In this document: positions 5,273-9,690 of the stretch, piece by piece | How the letters are laid out: the number at the start of each line of letters is the position of its first letter | Numbering within the stretch: position 1 is the stretch's first letter | From: an uncultured Phycisphaerales bacterium | GTDB lineage: Bacteria; Planctomycetota; Phycisphaerae; Phycisphaerales; SM1A02 | NCBI GenBank assembly: GCA_946886375.1 | Contig: CAMPIL010000119.1 | Location: 1 to 9,690 of the forward strand | Direction: 5' to 3' | DNA: 9,690 nucleotides | The notes under the pieces: model-generated | What the model was told of the DNA's origin: nothing | Seen by the model: only the letters and a program-made list of their open reading frames with translations | The model's database searches: none | Program-made: the position numbers and the translations under genes

Positions 5273-6004
5273 TCAGGGTCCAGTCAGGTTCACCCGCATT
5301 CGCAGTCCGTCGAGCACTTCCCGCCGCTCGGCTCGAGTCAGCGGCCGCAGTGCACAGCGAAGCAGGGCTGTGCGAATCTCCCGGGCCACGGCTGCGTCCA
5401 GCCTGATGGGCTGAATCGCCAGCCGCTCCAGCATGCGTTCGATTTCCACCGCCCGCCGCCGCATGCGGCGCACGCCCACGGTGTCAATGATCCAGGCTTC
5501 CGGCTGCTGAGGGTCAGCGAGATTGAGCACGACGTTGGAGGGCTTGAGGTCACGGTGGAACACTTTTCCATTGGCCATGGCCACCACCGCCGCACCAACT
5601 TCTCGCGCAGCACGCACTAATGAATGGCGATCCACACGAGGCGAATCCGGCGCGTTGCAGATCAGCTCCCAAGCCGAATGTCCCGGCGCGTATTCCAATT
5701 CCAGGACGATCATCGGGCGCAGGCCGCGGCGCCCGATTCGCCACGAGCCGATGCACGCCGGCGTTCTGACGCCGATGCGGCGAAGCCGTTCCAGACCCCG
5801 GATTTGCCGCTGCGGCTGGGCGATGCCCATCGCAATTTTCATCGCTGTCCACAACCCCAGCGGCCAGACCTTGAGAATTCGAGGCGGCCCGCTGCCGGGC
5901 TGGACCAACCAGACGCTGTGCAGGCCGTAGGACTTCAGGCATGTCTTCGCATGATCAGGTTGATCCGGCACGCGCGAAAGCATATCAGCCCGCATGAATT
6001 GCAT
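5273..6004 (-). CDS. Lipopolysaccharide/Kdo-type sugar kinase (WaaP/KdkA-like protein kinase fold)
   Basis: A 243-residue kinase-fold protein. K45 in ILKVW matches the ATP-binding lysine and E72 could be the helix-C glutamate. The catalytic loop is FHRDLKPSNVVLNL (149-162) with catalytic D152 and N157. The metal-binding segment reads IIDTVGVRR (172-180), so D174 stands in DTV rather than DFG, as is common in lipopolysaccharide kinases. Such enzymes phosphorylate Kdo or heptose of the LPS core in the cytoplasm. There is no classical GxGxxG loop and no membrane helix. It is the first gene of the minus-strand block, with the phosphatase and heptosyltransferase downstream, which supports a core-sugar substrate. 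The start is uncertain: ATGs at 6004, 5995 and 5983 all lack a Shine-Dalgarno. The frame stays open to an ATG at 6106, but that would run into the divergent methyltransferase and encodes poor sequence. Confidence 0.8.
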   Translation of the reverse strand: MQFMRADMLSRVPDQPDHAKTCLKSYGLHSVWLVQPGSGPPRILKVWPLGLWTAMKIAMGIAQPQRQIRGLERLRRIGVRTPACIGSWRIGRRGLRPMIVLELEYAPGHSAWELICNAPDSPRVDRHSLVRAAREVGAAVVAMANGKVFHRDLKPSNVVLNLADPQQPEAWIIDTVGVRRMRRRAVEIERMLERLAIQPIRLDAAVAREIRTALLRCALRPLTRAERREVLDGLRMRVNLTGP

Positions 6005-6050
6005 CGGGTACAGTGGCGGCAGTGGGCGACGAACCGCTCGCCTGCCCTTG
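6005..6050. promoter_or_regulatory. Short divergent intergenic region between LPS kinase and methyltransferase
   Basis: Only 46 bases separate the chosen starts of two divergent genes, so promoters for both must overlap it or lie inside the coding ends. I see no convincing -35/-10 pair in it. The assignment rests on gene layout alone. Confidence 0.35.
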
Positions 6051-6995
6051 ATGCCTGGATCACCCGCCCCATCTCGGTCGTGCAGCGTGTGTGAATCGCA
6101 GCGCATTGAAGACCTTGGTTCGGTGTTTCACACGCACCCCGCCACAGTCGCCGGCGTGCCGATTGACCTGGGCGGCATCGAGTACCGGCTGAACCTCTGC
6201 CGCGAATGCGCATTCCAATTCAAGTCCCCGCCCATCGATGCTTCGCGTCTGCTCGCCTGTTATGAGCAGGCGTCATCCTCACACTGGGAAGATGATCCTG
6301 ATCCACACGAGCGGCAGTTCGACGTGCTGCGCGATCTGGTCCAGATGCATGCCCGAGGCCGGCGCATTCTTGATGTCGGCTGCTTCAACGGCGCGATTCT
6401 TCATTACTTCGGCACAGATTGGAATCGGTTCGGCGTCGAGCCGTCGGTGCACGCGGCCGGCCGTGCGGACGAACGCGGCATCACAATCCTCGGCCGAACC
6501 GTGGATGACATTCCATTCGATTCAGACAAGTTCGACGTCGTGCTGATGATCGACGTCATCGAACATCTTGCCGATCCGATGTGCGTGCTTCGCAGACTTC
6601 GCACGTTGATGTGCGACACCGGCATCATCGTGATCGGCACGGGCGACACCGATGCGTGGTCCTGGCGGCTGCAGGGTTCGCGCTACTGGTATTGCAGCAT
6701 GCCCGAGCACGTGAGTTTCTTCAGCCGCCAGACGCTCAGTCGCATCGCGGCGATGCTGGGCATGCGGTCAATCGATCACCTGCGTTTGAGCCACCGTCGC
6801 GCCGGTCCCTTCAAGCGGCTGCGAAAAAACCTGAAAAACCTTGGGTTTGAAGGCGTGCGGCGATGCAGCGGGTTCGGCCTGCCGCCGGTGAACCGATGGA
6901 TTCAAAACCGCCCCGCGCCGGTCTGGCTGACGGCCAACGACCACATGCTGCACATCATGGCTGCGGATGCACCGGCTGCGGCGCTTCATCGCTGA
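6051..6995 (+). CDS. SAM-dependent methyltransferase with N-terminal zinc knuckle
   Basis: A 314-residue class I methyltransferase of the Methyltransf_23-like type common in surface-polysaccharide clusters. An N-terminal zinc-ribbon-like pair is intact: CSVC (11-14) and CREC (50-53), followed by a segment reading FQFKSPPID (55-63). The SAM-binding motif I is ILDVGCFNG (106-114), the acidic residue after strand 2 is E130, and IDVIEHL (167-173) is the usual EHL motif. MPEHVSFFS (217-225) matches the conserved post-core element of this family. Its likely substrate is a nucleotide- or lipid-linked sugar; the exact one cannot be read. The ATG at 6051 is chosen because it begins shortly before the first cysteine pair; an in-frame ATG at 5994 would overlap the kinase gene. 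Neither start has a Shine-Dalgarno. Its 3' end overlaps the opposing glycosyltransferase by 41 bases. Confidence 0.85.
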   Translation: MPGSPAPSRSCSVCESQRIEDLGSVFHTHPATVAGVPIDLGGIEYRLNLCRECAFQFKSPPIDASRLLACYEQASSSHWEDDPDPHERQFDVLRDLVQMHARGRRILDVGCFNGAILHYFGTDWNRFGVEPSVHAAGRADERGITILGRTVDDIPFDSDKFDVVLMIDVIEHLADPMCVLRRLRTLMCDTGIIVIGTGDTDAWSWRLQGSRYWYCSMPEHVSFFSRQTLSRIAAMLGMRSIDHLRLSHRRAGPFKRLRKNLKNLGFEGVRRCSGFGLPPVNRWIQNRPAPVWLTANDHMLHIMAADAPAAALHR

Positions 6996-7806
6996 ACGCT
7001 TCGGACAATCGCTTGCCGCGTAGTTTCCAATTGTCCTGCCACGAAGTCCACAAACGCCCGCTGGCGACCTGCGAACCGTAATACGCAAGGCGGCCGACGG
7101 AATGCCGCATCTTGTTGCTGGTGAACTGCGGGTAGCGGATCTTGATTGATTCGCGTTCGACTCGATAGCGATCGTGCAGGGTCGCGCCCTTGGTTTGTTC
7201 ATGCAGCCGGCATGCGGCGAGGTACGCGTTGACGCCGCCCCAGCGCCCCGAGCGCATCGCCATGCGGTACCACAGTTCCGTGTCCAGCACACAGTGCAGG
7301 CTCAGATCGATCCCGCCAACCGACTCGTACAAACTCCGCCGGAAGAAGCACGCGGGCTGGTTCAGCCGCAGGTAACCCCAGCGCATCCACTGCGGCGAAT
7401 CGTGCGGCCGGCGGCGGATATCCACGATGCGATCGTCGCTGTCGATCATCACCGCGTGACCGGTGACCACATCAAGGTCGGGCCGCGTGTTCAACGCTTC
7501 GTGCACGTGCTGCAGTGCGCCGGGCAGCAGAACGTCGTCCGAGTTCAGCCAGTACAAGACGTCGCCGGTGGCTTGCTGAAAGCCGCGGCGGATGGCGTCA
7601 GATTGGCCGCGGTCAGGCTCGGAAACCCAATAATCGATCTGGTCCGCGTGCCGCTCGATGATCTCGCGTGAGCCGTCATCGCTGCCGCCGTCGATCACGA
7701 AGTATTCGTGCACCAGATCGCGCTGCGCCAGCACGGATTCAATCGTCCGCGGCAGGAAGCGGGCCTGGTTAAAACTGGGTGTCACAATGGAAATCGTCGC
7801 CGCCAT
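6955..7806 (-). CDS. Family 2 glycosyltransferase (GT-A fold)
   Basis: A 283-residue GT2 enzyme, transferring a sugar from a nucleotide sugar to a growing glycan at the cytoplasmic membrane face. The N-terminal strand and loop ISIVTPSFNQARFLPRTIES (residues 5-24) are typical. DGGSDDGS (39-46) binds the nucleotide, and SEPDRGQSDA (62-71) and YWLNSDDVLLPG (85-96) follow, with the DxD-type metal site within NSDD. LNQPACFFRR (148-157) and LDTELWYRMA (174-183), with acidic residues D175 and E177, match the acceptor/catalytic region seen in GT2 enzymes of O-antigen clusters. The C-terminal segment is basic and soluble, with no clear membrane helix. The ATG at 7806 lies just before the first beta strand; no Shine-Dalgarno is evident. 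It is the only minus-strand gene after 6004, flanked by rightward genes, so it has its own promoter or was inserted separately. Donor and acceptor are unknown. Confidence 0.9.
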   Translation of the reverse strand: MAATISIVTPSFNQARFLPRTIESVLAQRDLVHEYFVIDGGSDDGSREIIERHADQIDYWVSEPDRGQSDAIRRGFQQATGDVLYWLNSDDVLLPGALQHVHEALNTRPDLDVVTGHAVMIDSDDRIVDIRRRPHDSPQWMRWGYLRLNQPACFFRRSLYESVGGIDLSLHCVLDTELWYRMAMRSGRWGGVNAYLAACRLHEQTKGATLHDRYRVERESIKIRYPQFTSNKMRHSVGRLAYYGSQVASGRLWTSWQDNWKLRGKRLSEAFSDEAPQPVHPQP

Positions 7807-7833
7807 GAGTGCCAGCCATTCTAATGTCAGGCT

Positions 7834-7854
7834 TGCGGCGCGTGTAGAGCCGCA
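7834..7854. repeat. Inverted repeat TGCGGC-N9-GCCGCA in a divergent promoter region
   Basis: Perfect 6-base arms (7834-7839 and 7849-7854) are spaced by nine bases, in the 65-base gap between two divergent glycosyltransferase starts. The layout would suit an operator or a small hairpin. Six-base arms arise often by chance in GC-rich DNA, so confidence is low. Confidence 0.28.
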
Positions 7855-7871
7855 TCGCCTCTGCCATTATC

Positions 7872-8693
7872 ATGTCGGCCAATGCACCTTCAGGCCCGCA
7901 ACTTCCTCTGCCAAGCCCCATGAGCGACACTCCTGACCTCGGCGTGGCGATTTGCGCCCACAACAGCCAGCGCACGATCGGGCAGACGATCCGGAGCGTT
8001 GAGGGACTGGCCCGGCGGGTGATCGTGGTGGACAGCGGTTCGACCGACGACACGATTGAAGTCTGCCGCTCGCTGGGCGCACAGGTCATTCAGCGCGGCT
8101 GGGCGGGCCACGTGGCCCAAAAGCAATTCTCCATCGATCAATGCCGCCAGCACAAGTGGATTCTGCTGCTGGATTCAGATGAATCGGCGGAGCCGGCGTT
8201 GCGGGATTCCATTCGCGGCGTGATGCAGATGGACGATCCGGCGTACGACGGCTGGAGCCTCAATCGCAAAATCTGGTTCATGGGCGGGTGGCTGCATTAC
8301 ACCTATCAACCCGAATGGCGCTTGCGTCTTTTCCGAAGCGGCAAAGGACGTGTTGCAGGGCGTGATCCACATGATCGCATCGATGTGGATGGGCGCATCG
8401 GCAAACTCAAGGGCGACCTGCGCCACGACCCGTGGACCGACATGACCGACATGGCGATGCGGCACCTGCGCTATGCGCAGATTGCCTGCACGCAGACCAC
8501 GCGGGGCGGGTCCTTGCTGAACATCCTGTTCAACCCGCCCGCCGCCATCGTCAAGCAACTGGTGCTGAAGCGCGGCTTGCTGGACGGCTGGCGCGGCGTG
8601 GTCATTGCGGGGATGACGGCGAATTCCATCCTGCTCAAGCACGCGTTCATAGCGGCGCACAAGCGCAGCACAAGGGAGGACTCCAGTTCATGA
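7872..8693 (+). CDS. WaaE/KdtX-like family 2 glycosyltransferase (LPS core)
   Basis: A 273-residue GT2 protein whose motif order matches the WaaE/KdtX beta-glucosyltransferase group that adds a hexose to the LPS inner core. LGVAICAHNSQRTIGQTI (23-40) opens the GT-A fold. DSGSTDDT (54-61) is the nucleotide loop, and a WAGHVAQKQ stretch (77-85) precedes the metal site DSDE (101-104). EWRLRLFR (148-155) is the family's RLF signature, followed by PHD (166-168) where relatives usually have His-Glu, then a GKLKGDLRHD region (177-186). A hydrophobic C-terminal third (about 215-262) may associate with the membrane. A second in-frame ATG at 7920 would remove 16 Pro/Ser-rich residues and sits six residues before the first beta strand; neither ATG has a Shine-Dalgarno, so the start is open. 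The TGA overlaps the next gene's ATG. Confidence 0.87.
   Translation: MSANAPSGPQLPLPSPMSDTPDLGVAICAHNSQRTIGQTIRSVEGLARRVIVVDSGSTDDTIEVCRSLGAQVIQRGWAGHVAQKQFSIDQCRQHKWILLLDSDESAEPALRDSIRGVMQMDDPAYDGWSLNRKIWFMGGWLHYTYQPEWRLRLFRSGKGRVAGRDPHDRIDVDGRIGKLKGDLRHDPWTDMTDMAMRHLRYAQIACTQTTRGGSLLNILFNPPAAIVKQLVLKRGLLDGWRGVVIAGMTANSILLKHAFIAAHKRSTREDSSS
8674..8679 (+). promoter_or_regulatory. Shine-Dalgarno GGGAGG for the second methyltransferase
   Basis: GGGAGG inside the end of the glycosyltransferase gene lies ten bases before the ATG at 8690. It supports this start over the open frame that continues upstream inside the glycosyltransferase coding sequence. Confidence 0.6.
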
Positions 8694-9652
8694 GCACAGG
8701 CGCGATTCTCGATCACGTCGCTGCGGATCAGGCGACCGAAGGAAGTCAAATTGAATACCGAGGCTGGCGCGGACGACTGACGACGGGAGTCAATCCATTC
8801 GGGACTTCCGGGCGCGAGCGGTGCATCGTGCACGACCGCTGGGGAATCCGGTACCTGCACGATCCGGTCTCGGACCTCGTGTTCTGCTCGCCTCGCTTCA
8901 GCCAGGAAAGCCTCGAAGCGTGTTATCAAAGCCCAACGGCGCACACCGATGTGCGCACGTTCGAGAACTTCGACCGGGCGCTGTGGGAATCGTCTCGCCG
9001 GCGGAGTTATCTCGTCAGCCGCCTGAAGATGAATCTGATCAATCGCTACCTTTCGCCCGGCGCCCGCGTGCTCGACGTCGGCTGCCACATGGGATTGTTC
9101 GTGCTGCTGTGCCAGGAAGCGGGTTACGATGCGCGTGGCATGGATGTTTCGGCGCCCGCCATCGAAACGGGCATTCGTTCCGTTGGCGCACAGAACCTGC
9201 GCGTCGCCATGATCGAATCCGCCGACGTCGAACCAGAATCCATCGATGGCCTTGTGATCTGGGACGTGCTGGAGCACCTGTACAACCTGATGGAAGTCAT
9301 GCAGGCGTGCGCCGACGCAATCAAACCCGGGGGGTATTTCTTCGCGCAGATTCCCAATCACCGCGGCCTGAGCGCACGACTGAAAACCATTGCGGCCCGC
9401 ATCGGACTGACTGGCGGCAAATTCAATCACTTTGGATTTCCCTGGCATCTCTACCACTTCAGCCCGCGCAGCCTTGACCTGCTTATGCAGCGCGTGGGAT
9501 TGAAGACCGTGGAGATCGCAAGTTTCAGCCACCGCAGCAAACTGGGGCAGATGCGCGGGCCGTTCACGCGGTTCGTCGAACGAATGGCGCTTTCGGATTA
9601 CCTGTACGTGGTCGCCCGCAAGGAGACCCCGGCATGCCGACGGCTGCGGTGA
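8690..9652 (+). CDS. SAM-dependent methyltransferase with degenerate zinc knuckle
   Basis: A 320-residue class I methyltransferase. Motif I is VLDVGCHMG (127-135), the acidic residue after strand 2 is D152 in RGMDVSAPA, and IWDVLEHL (190-197) is the EHL motif. IKPGGYFFAQIPN (211-223) and PWHLYHFSPRSLDLL (251-265) are typical of the Methyltransf_23-like enzymes in glycan clusters. The region before the core (about 45-80: C45, VFCSP with C66, then SQESLEACYQ) looks like the end of the zinc knuckle seen in relatives, but without paired Cys-x2-Cys motifs. The ATG overlaps the upstream stop as ATGA (8690-8693), implying coupled translation with the WaaE-like transferase. It probably methylates a sugar of the same glycan; the substrate is unknown. 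The frame is open upstream to 8432 but that is a shadow of the glycosyltransferase. Confidence 0.87.
   Translation: MSTGAILDHVAADQATEGSQIEYRGWRGRLTTGVNPFGTSGRERCIVHDRWGIRYLHDPVSDLVFCSPRFSQESLEACYQSPTAHTDVRTFENFDRALWESSRRRSYLVSRLKMNLINRYLSPGARVLDVGCHMGLFVLLCQEAGYDARGMDVSAPAIETGIRSVGAQNLRVAMIESADVEPESIDGLVIWDVLEHLYNLMEVMQACADAIKPGGYFFAQIPNHRGLSARLKTIAARIGLTGGKFNHFGFPWHLYHFSPRSLDLLMQRVGLKTVEIASFSHRSKLGQMRGPFTRFVERMALSDYLYVVARKETPACRRLR
9621..9625 (+). promoter_or_regulatory. Shine-Dalgarno AGGAG for the gene at the right edge
   Basis: AGGAG lies eight bases before the ATG at 9634 and inside the methyltransferase gene, so the next gene begins before its neighbour ends. Confidence 0.55.
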
Positions 9653-9690
9653 TTGCCGCGAATCACGCTCTGCCGCGGACCGCACGCGAG
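9634..9690 (+). CDS. 5' end of an unidentified rightward gene (partial)
   Basis: Nineteen codons run from the ATG at 9634 to the window edge without a stop; the translation begins MPTAAVIAANHALPR. A good Shine-Dalgarno (9621-9625) and a 19-base overlap with the methyltransferase gene argue that it is real and belongs to the same operon as the WaaE-like transferase and methyltransferase. The start (a short hydrophobic strand AAVIAAN) could suit a glycosyltransferase, but this is too little to name a family. Confidence 0.5.
   Translation, partial: MPTAAVIAANHALPRTARE

Noticed and set aside
5629..6311. Identical 12-mer GATCCACACGAG at 5629-5640 and 6300-6311
   Set aside because: A few identical 12-mers are expected by chance in about 10 kb, and the flanks do not match, so it is not a repeat element.
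7858..7913. Nine-base direct repeat CCTCTGCCA ahead of both candidate starts of the WaaE-like gene (7858-7866 and 7905-7913)
   Set aside because: Too short to separate from chance in this GC-rich sequence and not placed like a ribosome binding site.
8471..9685. A 404-codon open frame antisense to the WaaE-like transferase and second methyltransferase
   Set aside because: It spans two clear sense genes with full motifs; its translation has no motif of its own and a shadow-type composition.

Overview
The window looks like chromosomal DNA from a GC-rich, Gram-negative-type bacterium, most likely a planctomycete of the Phycisphaerae type. Three things point that way: a secreted protein ending in a Pro-Ala-Pro-Gly / hydrophobic / poly-Arg sorting tail (a planctomycete-style PEP-CTERM variant), lipopolysaccharide core genes, and a GmhB-like phosphatase fused to a membrane hairpin. 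The assignment is inference from gene content; there is no rRNA or other phylogenetic marker. Coding density is very high, no stretch over 300 bases lacks a gene, and I see no tRNA, rRNA, CRISPR array, insertion sequence or integrase.

Region 1 (1-2891) is housekeeping and secreted-protein DNA. The 5' end of a leftward gene (possibly lysS) diverges from a rightward short-chain dehydrogenase (179-955). A 138-base gap with a canonical four-run G-quadruplex motif follows, then a 6-phosphofructokinase (1094-2200) and a small exported protein (2280-2891). The phosphofructokinase has the ATP-type Gly but the PPi-type Lys at the two classic phosphodonor positions. A 9-bp hairpin straddles its stop codon.

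Region 2 (2900-6004, minus strand) is a tight four-gene LPS inner-core block, transcribed as: WaaP/Kdo-kinase-like sugar kinase, GmhB-like heptose-bisphosphate phosphatase with a two-helix membrane tail, a 102-residue protein of unknown function joined to it by a 4-base ATGA overlap, and a WaaF-like (GT9) heptosyltransferase. Together they suggest making, attaching and phosphorylating a heptose-type core sugar.

Region 3 (6051-9690) continues the surface-glycan theme with frequent strand changes: a zinc-knuckle methyltransferase (+), a GT2 glycosyltransferase (-) whose 3' end overlaps it by 41 bases, then a rightward run of a WaaE/KdtX-like GT2, a second methyltransferase (ATGA overlap) and the first 19 codons of another gene (19-base overlap). 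Likely roles are extension and decoration of the core or O-chain.

I found no clearly unprecedented system. The most unusual items are the membrane-tethered GmhB-like enzyme without the usual zinc-ligand set, the coupled small unknown protein beside it, the G-quadruplex motif and the hybrid phosphofructokinase active site.
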